64,000 bases of DNA from assembly GCF_039531695.1 (NCBI RefSeq), contig NZ_BAAAQN010000018.1:1-64000 (forward strand). Direction: 5' to 3'. The translations under genes and the position numbers were made by a program. This stretch comes from Catenulispora yoronensis (GTDB taxonomy: Bacteria > Actinomycetota > Actinomycetes > Streptomycetales > Catenulisporaceae). The notes below the pieces were generated by a model. It was not told the origin of the DNA, made no database searches, and saw only the letters and a program-made list of their open reading frames with translations. Shown here piece by piece: positions 1-7,411 of this stretch (position 1 is its first letter; each line of letters starts with the position of its first letter).

Positions 1-111
1 ATCGCCCTACTCAAACTCACCGGCTGGACCAACATCGCCGCCGCCACCGACCACATGCGCGACCACCGCAACCACACCCTGAAACTACTAGGCATACAAA
101 CCAACCCATGA
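1..111 (+). CDS. Transposase, C-terminal fragment (ISAs1-like)
   Basis: The last 36 codons of a transposase are present, ending TGA at 109-111. The visible peptide contains LTGWTNIAAATDHMRDHRN and ends KLLGIQTNP. The TGWTNIA and DHxRDHRN pattern is the familiar C-terminal end of actinobacterial ISAs1-family DDE transposases, which move DNA by cut-and-paste. The catalytic residues lie upstream of the window, so whether the enzyme is intact cannot be judged. The family call rests on recognition of the C-terminal motif only. Confidence 0.6.
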   Translation: MALLKLTGWTNIAAATDHMRDHRNHTLKLLGIQTNP

Positions 112-127
112 GAACGCAAAAGCCCTG
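1..127 (+). mobile_element. Right end of an ISAs1-like insertion sequence
   Basis: The window opens inside a transposase frame that stops at 111. It is followed by a short tail ending AAAAGCCCTG at 118-127. Elements of the ISAs1 family usually end a few bases after the transposase stop in an inverted repeat whose outer end reads CAGGGC or similar, so 127 is a plausible outer boundary. The next bases enter, without a start codon, a protein-like frame, as expected if the element landed inside a gene. The left end and the matching target duplication lie outside the window, so the boundary is inferred. Confidence 0.5.
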
Positions 128-663
128 GCTACAGCGTGGCCGCGCAGAGCCACGACGGCGCGATGAGCGTGGCCTTCAACGGCACCCAGACGGCCGCCAT
201 GCCCGCCGGCTCGGTGTTCACCGGAGCGGACTCCGCCTCAGCCTTCTTCCACTGCGCGAGCATCGCCCACTCCCCCAGCAGCTCCTCGCTCGGCGGCGAC
301 GGCTCCCAGCCCGGCGCGCACGCCGACGCCGACCACACCGCGCACGCCAGCGCCGACCACACCGCCCACACCACGCTCCGCATGGTCACCCCGCCATGGC
401 GCGGCATCCCGGTCCAGGCCGCCTACGTCCAGTCGAGCTTCTTCGAGGACCGGTCCCGCTTCCCGCCCGGCACCGTCGAGTTCGACTCGGCGATCGCCAT
501 GCACGAGGTCCCGGCCCGGTGGGAGCCGATGGACCCCGGCCTGGACCCCGGCCTGGACCCGGACCTGTGCTCCGGCCCGGCTCACTCAGCCCTGGTCAGC
601 CCTCGCATCAGCACATCGATGGTCCGCTTGCGCACGAAGGCCAGCACCTCCGGCGGCAGGTGA
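128..663 (+). pseudogene. Gene remnant interrupted by the insertion sequence
   Basis: A frame with normal codon use runs from the insertion-sequence boundary to a TGA at 661-663. It has no credible start: the GTG at 136 has no ribosome-binding site. The peptide looks like the C-terminal part of a folded protein, with a conserved-looking stretch near its end (SSFFEDRSRFPPGTVEFDSA). Its centre carries a His/Ala/Asp-rich insertion (ADHTAHASADHTAH). The last ~27 codons run antisense through the 3' end of the TetR gene after a short GLDP repeat, so the natural end may have been nearer 580. I do not recognise the family. The N-terminal half presumably lies beyond the insertion sequence, outside the window. 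Confidence 0.45.
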
Positions 664-1232
664 CGCCCCAGCGGGCCCTCCGTGCTCAGCACCGCGAAAC
701 CGTGGACCGTCGACCAGCCCGCGATCTCGGCGCCGACCCGGCACTGCTCCGACATCCCGCCGGTCAGCACCACCTCGTCCAGCAGCCGCGAGAAGATCTG
801 GAAAGCGGCGGCGTCCGAGAAGTCCTCCGGCTCGTCCTCCTCGGGATGCTCCAGGTCGTCGCGGCAGAACGCGGTCTGGAACAGCCCCGGCTCCGCGAAC
901 GCGAAGTCCAGGTAGCCCTCGGCCGAGGCGCGCAGCCGGGCCAGCGCCACGTCGGCCGGGTCGCCGTCGGCCGGCACGGCGTCCACGGCCTTCTCGATCC
1001 ACTCCGCGAGCCGGGCCAGCGCGGCGTGCTTGACCTCGTCGAGCAGCTCGTCGGCCGCCGAGAAGTACCGGTAGGCCGCGGTCGCGGACACCCCGACCCG
1101 GCGGGCCACCTCGCGCAGCACCACGGCCGCCGGCCCGCCCAGACGCGCCAGATCGACCGCGGAGTCCATCAGCGCGTTGCGCAGGTCGCCGTGGTGGTAG
1201 CTGGTCCGAGGTGCCGTCTTGGGAGCGCCCAC
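582..1232 (-). CDS. TetR/AcrR family transcriptional regulator (WHG-type C-terminal domain)
   Basis: A 216-residue one-component repressor. The N-terminal helix-turn-helix (about residues 12-60) contains LREVARRVGVSATAAYRYF, the classic TetR recognition region. The C-terminal ligand-binding half has a GWSTVHGF segment matching the W-HG signature of the TetR_C_33 subfamily. The start is GTG at 1232; no in-frame ATG lies nearby. It is divergent from the MMPL transporter, with about 100 bp between the start codons. Two mirror-image operator-like sites lie in that gap. It most likely represses both itself and the transporter until a small hydrophobic ligand binds. The ligand is unknown. Confidence 0.88.
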   Translation of the reverse strand: MGAPKTAPRTSYHHGDLRNALMDSAVDLARLGGPAAVVLREVARRVGVSATAAYRYFSAADELLDEVKHAALARLAEWIEKAVDAVPADGDPADVALARLRASAEGYLDFAFAEPGLFQTAFCRDDLEHPEEDEPEDFSDAAAFQIFSRLLDEVVLTGGMSEQCRVGAEIAGWSTVHGFAVLSTEGPLGRHLPPEVLAFVRKRTIDVLMRGLTRAE

Positions 1233-1250
1233 CAGATCATCGTGCCTGAT

Positions 1251-1300
1251 GTTGACACCGTTAACAACGATGCCGCATCCTCGATGTTAACGGCGTCAAC
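1251..1300. promoter_or_regulatory. Paired TetR operators between tetR and the MMPL gene
   Basis: GTTGACACCGTTAAC at 1251-1265 and GTTAACGGCGTCAAC at 1286-1300 are reverse complements apart from one base. Each 15-mer is itself a near-palindrome (GTTRAC, three bases, GTYAAC). The centres are 35 bp apart, a little over three helical turns. The position in the divergent promoter region and the dyad symmetry fit binding sites for the adjacent TetR protein. The function is inferred. Confidence 0.7.
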
Positions 1301-1333
1301 TTCTGGGGCGCCCGAGCCGGAGGGGGCTCCACC

Positions 1334-3550
1334 ATGCTCGGAAGAATCGGTCGATTGGCGGTCAGGCGGCCCAAAGCCGTCCTGATCTCCGCGTCAGCAG
1401 TGCTCGTGGCCATGGTCGTGGTCGGCATCGGCGCGTTCGGCGTCCTGAAGTCCGGCGGTTTCGACGACACCGGATCGCAGTCCTGGAAGACCCGCACGGC
1501 GATCGTGGACCAGTTCGGGGGCGAGGAGAATCTCGTCCTGGTGGTGAAGGCCCGCGGCGGCACCGTCGACGAGGGCGCGGCGGCCGCCGCCGGAAAGACC
1601 CTCACGCAGCAGCTGACCGCGGACAGCGGCCTGACCAAGGTCGTGTCCTACTTCAGCACGCCGGACCCGGCGCTGCGCTCCACCGACGGCCGCAGCGCGA
1701 TGGTGCTGGTCCGGGTCCTCGGGAGCGACAAGCAGATCCTGGACACCACCGACCGCCTGATGAAGGGCTACGCCGCGGACAACGCGGCGGTGACCGTCCA
1801 GGCCGGCGGCGACGCCGCCGTCAACCACGGCGTGAACGAGCAGGTCACCAAGGACCTGGCGATGGCCGAGTCGGTGGCCGTCCCGCTCACCATGCTGCTG
1901 CTGGTCCTGGCCTTCGGCAGCTTGGTGGCGGCGCTGCTGCCGCTGGCCATCGGCCTGGTGGCGATCCTGGGCACCTTCGCCGAACTGGCGGTGCTGGGCC
2001 GGATCACCAGCGTCTCGGTCTTCGCCATCAACCTCACCACCGCCCTGGGCCTGGGCCTGGGCATCGACTACGCGCTGCTGATGGTGGCCCGCTTCCGCGA
2101 GTTCCTGTCGCAGGGGGCGACCGTCCCGGACGCAGTGCTCGGCACCATGCGCACGGCCGGCCGCACCATCGCCTTCTCGGCCCTCACGGTCGCCGCCGCG
2201 ATCGCCGCGCTGCTGGTGTTCCCGCTGTACTTCCTGCGCTCCTTCGCCTACGCCGGCATCGGGGTGGTCGCGATCGCGGCCGCCAGCGCCCTGATCATCA
2301 TGCCCGCGCTGCTGGCGGCGCTGGGCCACCGCGTCAACGCCGGACGGCTGCCGTGGGCGAAGACGCAGGGCTCGGCCGCGCCGGCCTGGGGCCGCCTGGC
2401 CTCCAGGGTGATGCGGCGCCCGGCGCTGCTGGCCGTCCCGGTGCTGGCCCTGATGGCCCTGCTGGCCTCACCGATCCTGCACGCCACGTTCGGCACCGCC
2501 GACGAGACCGTGCTGCCCACCAGCGCCCCGGCGCGACTGGCCGCCGACGCCCTGCACAGCGACTTCCAGGGCAACCAGGCGACCGCGGTGCAGATCGTCG
2601 CCGACGGCCCGGCGGACACCTCCTCCGTGGCCTCCTACGCCGCCAAGCTGTCGACGCTGCCGCACGCGGTCCGCGTGGACAGCAGCGCCGGGTCGTTCGC
2701 CCACGGCCAGGCCGTCGGCTCCCCGCAGCCCGGCGCGGCGGCGATGGCGACCCCCACGGCGCAGCGGCTGACCCTGTTCACGGCGGACGCCGCGCACTCC
2801 CCGGCGGCGCAGCAGCTCGTCCGCGACGCCCGCGCGGTGCCCGGCCCGGCCGGCGCCACGACCTTGGTCGGCGGCGAGTCCGCCCGCCTGGTCGACACCC
2901 AGCACGCGATCACGTCCCGGCTGCCGTACGCGATCGCCTGGGTGGTGCTGACGACCTTCGTCGTGCTGTTCCTGTTCACCGGCAGCGTCACCCAGCCGCT
3001 GCGGGCCCTGCTGCTGAACTCCCTGGGCCTGGCCGCCTCGATCGGCACCATGGTCTGGATCTTCCAGGACGGCCACCTCTCCGGCGCCCTGGGCTTCACC
3101 GCCCGGCCGATGGACACGGCGATGACGGTGCTCCTGTTCTGCATCGCCTTCGGCCTGTCCATGGACTACGAGGTCTTCCTGACCAGCCGTATCAAGGAGC
3201 TGCACAGCCAGGGCGCGAACCTGCACGACTCGGTCAGCGACGGCCTGGCCCGCACCGGCCGGATCGTCAGCACCGCGGCCGGCCTGCTCGCCGTGAGCTT
3301 CTTCGCCTTCGGCACCGCCGACGTGAGCTTCCTGCAGTTCTTCGGCCTCGGCTGCGGCCTGGCGATCCTCATCGACGCGCTGCTCATCCGCGGCATCCTG
3401 GTCCCCGCCGCCATGCGGGTCCTGGGCCGCGGCGCGTGGTGGGCACCGGGCCCGCTGCGCCGCTTCCACAACCGGTTCGGCGTCAGCGAGGCCGACGAGA
3501 CCGAGGGCGCGCAGGTGCCGGAGCTCGCCGGGGCGGGGAACCCCGGGTGA
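1334..3550 (+). CDS. MMPL family (RND-type) membrane transporter
   Basis: A 738-residue inner-membrane exporter driven by the proton gradient. The layout is typical of the family and duplicated: TM1 (about 13-35), a large external loop, five helices (about 180-330), TM7 near 365-385, a second external loop and a final helix cluster (about 530-700). The proton-relay Asp/Tyr pairs are visible as GIDYALLMVARFRE near residue 245 and SMDYEVFLTSRIKE near 610. The ATG at 1334 is preceded by a GGAGGGGG run. MMPL proteins export lipids, siderophores or drugs. Control by the divergent TetR suggests an inducible efflux pump. The substrate cannot be read from sequence. Confidence 0.9.
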   Translation: MLGRIGRLAVRRPKAVLISASAVLVAMVVVGIGAFGVLKSGGFDDTGSQSWKTRTAIVDQFGGEENLVLVVKARGGTVDEGAAAAAGKTLTQQLTADSGLTKVVSYFSTPDPALRSTDGRSAMVLVRVLGSDKQILDTTDRLMKGYAADNAAVTVQAGGDAAVNHGVNEQVTKDLAMAESVAVPLTMLLLVLAFGSLVAALLPLAIGLVAILGTFAELAVLGRITSVSVFAINLTTALGLGLGIDYALLMVARFREFLSQGATVPDAVLGTMRTAGRTIAFSALTVAAAIAALLVFPLYFLRSFAYAGIGVVAIAAASALIIMPALLAALGHRVNAGRLPWAKTQGSAAPAWGRLASRVMRRPALLAVPVLALMALLASPILHATFGTADETVLPTSAPARLAADALHSDFQGNQATAVQIVADGPADTSSVASYAAKLSTLPHAVRVDSSAGSFAHGQAVGSPQPGAAAMATPTAQRLTLFTADAAHSPAAQQLVRDARAVPGPAGATTLVGGESARLVDTQHAITSRLPYAIAWVVLTTFVVLFLFTGSVTQPLRALLLNSLGLAASIGTMVWIFQDGHLSGALGFTARPMDTAMTVLLFCIAFGLSMDYEVFLTSRIKELHSQGANLHDSVSDGLARTGRIVSTAAGLLAVSFFAFGTADVSFLQFFGLGCGLAILIDALLIRGILVPAAMRVLGRGAWWAPGPLRRFHNRFGVSEADETEGAQVPELAGAGNPG

Positions 3551-3585
3551 GGCGGGGCAGGCAGGGTTAGCGAGTGTGCGACGAA

Positions 3586-3613
3586 GTGGAGGGCCCGCGT
3601 GCGGGCCCTCCAC
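3586..3613. terminator. Bidirectional hairpin between convergent genes
   Basis: GTGGAGGGCCCGC at 3586-3598 and its exact reverse complement at 3601-3613 form a perfect GC-rich stem around a two-base centre. It lies 35 bp after the MMPL stop and 16 bp beyond the end of the converging dehydrogenase gene. It lacks a strong T-run, as is common in actinobacteria. Confidence 0.7.
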
Positions 3614-3629
3614 TCATGAGCGGCCGGCC

Positions 3630-4583
3630 TCAGCGCGGAACGATGTTCGCCAGCTCCTCGCCGTTCACGAACCGCCGCAGCTGCTGATCGATGATCCGCA
3701 GAGCCCGCGGCAGGAAGGCCGACGTGGCGCCACCGACATGCGGGCTGATCAGCACGTTCGGGGCGCGCCACAGCGGATGGTCGGCCGGAAGCGGCTCGGG
3801 ATCGGTGACGTCCAGCGCCGCGCGCAGCCGGCCGGAGGCGCATTCGGCGACCAGGTCGTCGGTGCGCACCACGACGCCGCGCGCGACGTTCACCAGCAGC
3901 GCGCCGTCCTTCATCCGGGCCAGGAACGCCTTGTCGACCAGGCCGCGGGTCTGATCGGTGGCCGGGACCACGATGATCACGACGTCGGCCCGGGGCAGCA
4001 GCGCGTTGATGTCGCTCATCGCGTGGACGCCCTCGCGGGCGGTACGGGCCACCCGCAGCACGTCCACCTCGAACGGCAGCAGGCGGCGCTCGATCGCCGA
4101 GCCGATGGAGCCGTAGCCGACGATCAGCACGGTCTTGTCCGCCAGAGCGTCGTCGACCACGCCGACACCGTCCTTGTACGCCGGCGCCCACTCGCCGCGG
4201 TCCTGCTGGCGCACATAGCGCGGAATGTTGCGCAGCGCCGAGAGGGTCAGCGTGAGCGCCAGCTCCGCCGCGGAGGCGTCGTGCAGGCCGCGCGCGTTGC
4301 ACAGCGTCACGCCCTCGGGCACGAACGGCAGCACGTGCTCGTAGCCCGCGGTCAGCGTCTGCACGGCCGTCAGGCGCGGCATCCGCGCCATCAGCTCCGG
4401 GTGCGCGTCGGCGAAGGCGTACGGCAGAACGAAGAACTCGACCTCGCCCACCGAATCCGGCACGCCGCCGGGCGCGTCCACGTCCAGCCCGGTGAACACG
4501 TCGGCGACCAGGCCGTCGGGCACTTCCCGCGCGGAGCGGCCGAACGGCACCCACACGCGGCGCGGTCTCATCGTCTCGGGCAT
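3630..4583 (-). CDS. D-isomer-specific 2-hydroxyacid dehydrogenase
   Basis: A 317-residue NAD(P)-dependent oxidoreductase that interconverts 2-hydroxy and 2-oxo acids. The Rossmann motif VGYGSIGSAIE sits near residue 150 in the middle of the chain, flanked by the substrate-binding halves. The catalytic Arg is in NVARGVVV, the Glu in DVTDPEPLP and the His in SPHVGG. Length and motif order are normal for the family. Three in-frame ATGs (4592, 4583, 4571) lie together and none has a strong ribosome-binding site; 4583 is a compromise. The gene is divergent from the DinB-like gene with a 45-bp gap. The substrate is unknown. Confidence 0.85.
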   Translation of the reverse strand: MPETMRPRRVWVPFGRSAREVPDGLVADVFTGLDVDAPGGVPDSVGEVEFFVLPYAFADAHPELMARMPRLTAVQTLTAGYEHVLPFVPEGVTLCNARGLHDASAAELALTLTLSALRNIPRYVRQQDRGEWAPAYKDGVGVVDDALADKTVLIVGYGSIGSAIERRLLPFEVDVLRVARTAREGVHAMSDINALLPRADVVIIVVPATDQTRGLVDKAFLARMKDGALLVNVARGVVVRTDDLVAECASGRLRAALDVTDPEPLPADHPLWRAPNVLISPHVGGATSAFLPRALRIIDQQLRRFVNGEELANIVPR

Positions 4584-4628
4584 GGAACGCATGCTACCCA
4601 GCGGCGGCGCGGCGGTTAGGGTGACGCC

Positions 4629-5180
4629 ATGACCATCACACCGGACACCAAGAACTGGACATGGGTGCTGGAGCGCCCCTGCCCGGAGTGCGCCTTCGAC
4701 GCCTCGGTGATCGCCCCCGGCGACGTCCCGACGCTGCTCCGGACCAACGCCGAGGCCTGGCGCGCCCTGCTGGCGGCCGGCATCGCGGCCGGCCCGGACG
4801 GGCTGCGCACGCGTCCGGAGCCGGCGAAGTGGTCGCCGTTGGAGTACTCGTGCCACGTCCGCGACTGCAACGAGGTCTACTTCACCCGGGTCGGGCTGAT
4901 GCTGGAGCAGGACGACCCGCAGTACCCGAACTGGGACCAGGACGAGACGGCGGTCGCCGAGAAGTACAACGAGCAGGACCCGGAGCAGGTGCTCGCGGCG
5001 CTGGTCGCCACGGCCGAGCAGCTCGCGGAGCGGTTCGCGGGCGTGTCCGGCGAGCAATGGGAGCGCACCGGCCACCGCAGCGACGGCTCGGACTTCACGA
5101 TCGCCACGATCGCGCGGTACTTCATCCACGACCCGATCCACCACTACTGGGACGTGACCGGGCAGCAGTACGCGGGCTAA
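4629..5180 (+). CDS. DinB family protein (metal-dependent, thiol-transferase-like fold)
   Basis: A 183-residue four-helix-bundle protein of the DinB/YfiT/mycothiol-transferase superfamily. Candidate metal ligands are the His in YSCHVRD (about residue 77) and the histidines of FIHDPIHHYWDV near the C terminus, the usual His triad spacing. Proteins of this fold in actinobacteria often use mycothiol or bacillithiol, or act in detoxification, but most are uncharacterised. Its stop overlaps the stop of the convergent amidohydrolase by a few bases. A CPEC pair near the N terminus (residues 18-21) could be a redox or metal site. Confidence 0.8.
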   Translation: MTITPDTKNWTWVLERPCPECAFDASVIAPGDVPTLLRTNAEAWRALLAAGIAAGPDGLRTRPEPAKWSPLEYSCHVRDCNEVYFTRVGLMLEQDDPQYPNWDQDETAVAEKYNEQDPEQVLAALVATAEQLAERFAGVSGEQWERTGHRSDGSDFTIATIARYFIHDPIHHYWDVTGQQYAG

Positions 5181-6148
5181 GACAGGCCGAAGATCCGCGC
5201 CGCGTTGCCGTAGCACACGGCGCGGAGCCAGTCGTCCCCGAAATCCAGGCGCGCGAGCGACTCCAGCGCCACGGAGTACGGATACGGGATGTTCGGGAAG
5301 TCGCTGCCGAACAGGATCCGCTCCTCGATCCCGGCGATCCGCTTGCGCTCCCGGTCCGACAGCTCGACCTCCCCGAAGAAGTCGGTGAACGCCATGGTGG
5401 TGTCCAGAAGCACGCCGTCATAGCGCTCGGCCAGGTCCAGGAACTCGACGTACTCCGGCAGCCCGAAATGCGCGATCACCGCGCGCAGCGCCGGATACCG
5501 GGCCAGCACCCGCTCCATCGGCGCGGGCCCGGTGAAGCGCGTAGCCACCGGCCCCGACGCGCAGTGCACGACGACCGGCACCCCGGCGTCCGCCAACGCA
5601 CCCCAGACCGGGTCGAGCAGCGGATCGGCGGGATCGTAGTCGCCGACCTGGACGTGGGCCTTGAAGACGCGCGCCCCGTCCGCGAGCGCGGCGGGCACGT
5701 ACCGCGCGGCCTCGGGCTCGGGGAAGAAGGTCGCGCTGTGCAGACAGCCGGGCGTGCGCGCCGCGAAGTCGGCAGTCCAGGCGTTCAGGCTCTCAGCCAT
5801 CCCCGGCTTGTGCGGATACGCCAACGAGGTGAACGCCAGCACACCGTAGTCCCGCAGCAGCTCCAGACGCTCCGCCTCGTCCTGGCGGTACCGGATCGGC
5901 CATTCGCGACCGATGAGCGGCCCGGCGGCGTCGAAGTAGGCGCGAATGCGGTCCAGGAGACGGTGCGGCATGAAGTGGGTGTGGACGTCGATCAGCCCGG
6001 GGAGGCCCAGGGACCGCCAGAACCGGCGGACGTCGGCGGCAACCGAAGACTCTTCGGGTTGTTCGGGCTGCCCTGTCTGCTCAGGCTGCCCTGTCTGCTC
6101 AGGCTGCTCAGACTCCGCGAACTCCTCGGGCCGCTCTGCATGTGCCAC
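5177..6148 (-). CDS. Amidohydrolase family protein (ACMSD-like)
   Basis: A 323-residue TIM-barrel metal hydrolase or decarboxylase of the amidohydrolase_2 type (COG2159). Motifs in order are IDVHTHFMPHR (HxH), the lysine region VFKAHVQVGDYD, VVVHCASG, VIAHFGLPEY and FGSDFPNIPYP with the catalytic Asp. The start is taken as GTG 6148. The first ~45 residues before the barrel are a low-complexity Glu/Gln/Pro segment coded by tandem DNA repeats (about 6060-6115). That segment is unusual for the family and probably disordered. An upstream start would add arginine-rich sequence with no family resemblance. The substrate is unknown. Confidence 0.82.
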   Translation of the reverse strand: MAHAERPEEFAESEQPEQTGQPEQTGQPEQPEESSVAADVRRFWRSLGLPGLIDVHTHFMPHRLLDRIRAYFDAAGPLIGREWPIRYRQDEAERLELLRDYGVLAFTSLAYPHKPGMAESLNAWTADFAARTPGCLHSATFFPEPEAARYVPAALADGARVFKAHVQVGDYDPADPLLDPVWGALADAGVPVVVHCASGPVATRFTGPAPMERVLARYPALRAVIAHFGLPEYVEFLDLAERYDGVLLDTTMAFTDFFGEVELSDRERKRIAGIEERILFGSDFPNIPYPYSVALESLARLDFGDDWLRAVCYGNAARIFGLS

Positions 6149-6153
6149 GCGGT

Positions 6154-6282
6154 CTACCGTAGCCCGCCGAACCGCCGGCCCAGCGCCCGGAGGTCGCGGA
6201 CGCGGCGCTCGTAGGTCGCCCCGAGAGTGAGCAGCAACGCTCCGGCAACGGCGCTCACACCTGCTGCTACGCCGCCGCCCAC
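6154..6282 (-). CDS. Possible small membrane protein (uncertain)
   Basis: A short frame of about 42 codons (GTG 6282 to TAG 6154) encodes a Gly/Ala/Val/Leu-rich stretch (SAVAGALLLTLG) followed by a basic helix (YERRVRDLRALGRRF). This is the layout of a single-span membrane peptide. The frame stays open upstream to about 6336 without a better start or ribosome-binding site. It ends 6 bp before the amidohydrolase start, so it could be a small gene or the tail of a decayed one. The protein-like composition is the only support. Confidence 0.25.
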   Translation of the reverse strand: MGGGVAAGVSAVAGALLLTLGATYERRVRDLRALGRRFGGLR

Positions 6283-6331
6283 CAGCGCGATCCAGATCGG
6301 ATCGAGGCGGAGGCCGGTGGCCCCCCACCCC

Positions 6332-7219
6332 TCACATCACCCCAGCGTCCTGCGCCTGCCGCATCGTCGGATACAGCGGCCGGAACCCGAGCACCCGCCG
6401 AGCCTTGCCGTTGTCCACGATCCCGGACCACGGGTCGGTGATCTCGCGCGCCGCCATCTCCGGCGTGAGCTCCCGGCCCATGAAGGCGTAGATCTCCGCC
6501 AGGGTGACCGCGGAGTCGTCGGCGATGTTGAAGACCTCGCCCGAGACATCTTCCGCGCGCAGGGCCAGCAGCAGTCCCTGGGCCACGTCGGCGTGGTGGA
6601 CCATCTGCAGGCGTCGCGAGGGGTGCCAGTCCAGTGGGCGCCCCATGAACTGCTCGATGTGCGGGTCGCCGTCCCCGTAGATGAAGGCCAGGCGGATGAC
6701 GCGGAGGTCCAGGGCGGTCTCGGTGCGCAGGTGCTGCAATGCCTGCTCGGCGGCGGTCTTCGAGGTCGGGTAGGGCGTGGGCCGGCCCAGGGGCAGCAGG
6801 GCGGATTCCTCGGTGGCCGGGGCGATGTGGCCGGCGCCGTAGACCAGGTTGGTGCTGGCGAACACGTAGCGGGTCACGCCTGTCCGCACCGCCGCGCGCG
6901 CCAGGTCGACCGCGGCGGTGGTGTTGACCGCGGTGGACTGCTCGGGGGTCTCGCCGTTGCGGAACGCGGCCGCCAGGTGGATCACGGCGGCGGTGCCGGC
7001 CGTGATCTGCTGCATTTCGGCGGCGTCCAGGGTGGTGAGGTCGCCGACGGCCAGTTCGGCGCCGGCGCGCCGCAGTCGCAGCGCGGTCTCCGACTCGGGG
7101 TCGCGGACCAGGGCCCGCACTGCCTCGCCCTGGGCGAGCAGGCGCGGCACGAGCCGGCTGCCGACGGTCCCGGTGGCGCCGGTGACCAGGATCGGCCGGT
7201 CGAAGGTCTTCAGGGTCAT
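6332..7219 (-). CDS. NAD(P)-dependent epimerase/dehydratase family oxidoreductase
   Basis: A 295-residue extended short-chain dehydrogenase. The nucleotide-binding motif is VTGATGTVGSRL at residues 12-23. The active-site YxxxK is in TPYPTSKTAAE, with the upstream Ser/Thr region FASTNLVYG. ATG 7219 follows GAGGGAG at good spacing. It is divergent from an MmyB-type regulator at 7412 with 192 bp between them. This is a standard actinobacterial arrangement in which the regulator controls a neighbouring oxidoreductase. The substrate is unknown; related proteins act on nucleotide sugars, hydroxysteroids or quinones. Confidence 0.87.
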   Translation of the reverse strand: MTLKTFDRPILVTGATGTVGSRLVPRLLAQGEAVRALVRDPESETALRLRRAGAELAVGDLTTLDAAEMQQITAGTAAVIHLAAAFRNGETPEQSTAVNTTAAVDLARAAVRTGVTRYVFASTNLVYGAGHIAPATEESALLPLGRPTPYPTSKTAAEQALQHLRTETALDLRVIRLAFIYGDGDPHIEQFMGRPLDWHPSRRLQMVHHADVAQGLLLALRAEDVSGEVFNIADDSAVTLAEIYAFMGRELTPEMAAREITDPWSGIVDNGKARRVLGFRPLYPTMRQAQDAGVM

Positions 7220-7371
7220 GGTGGTCTCCCTCGGTCGCGGGCCGCCGTGGGCCGGGCCCGCTGTGTGCTGTCCGTGGTCCGTCGCCCCGGCTGCTGCCGT
7301 TCCGGCGACATCCACCACGCTGCCGCAGGCCGGAGCCGGTGTGCAGAGACCCGGACATCCTGGGATCGCCG

Positions 7372-7380
7372 GTCCCTGGA
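7372..7380 (+). promoter_or_regulatory. Putative motif shared with a second MmyB-type regulator region
   Basis: GTCCCTGGA lies 32 bp upstream of the regulator start at 7412. The same nine bases occur at 24567-24575, 33 bp upstream of the hydrolase at 24608, in the other divergent MmyB-regulator intergenic region of this window. Conserved position next to the same regulator type suggests an operator or promoter element. A chance match is not excluded. Confidence 0.35.
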
Positions 7381-7411
7381 TAACCGTCGGCCGGTGGGGG
7401 ATCCTGGACGG

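Noticed and set aside
108..1385. Very long open frames antisense or out of phase to real genes, for example Arg/Pro/Gly-rich frames
   Set aside because: High GC content keeps alternative frames open. They lack ribosome-binding sites, have abnormal composition and overlap genes with clear domains.
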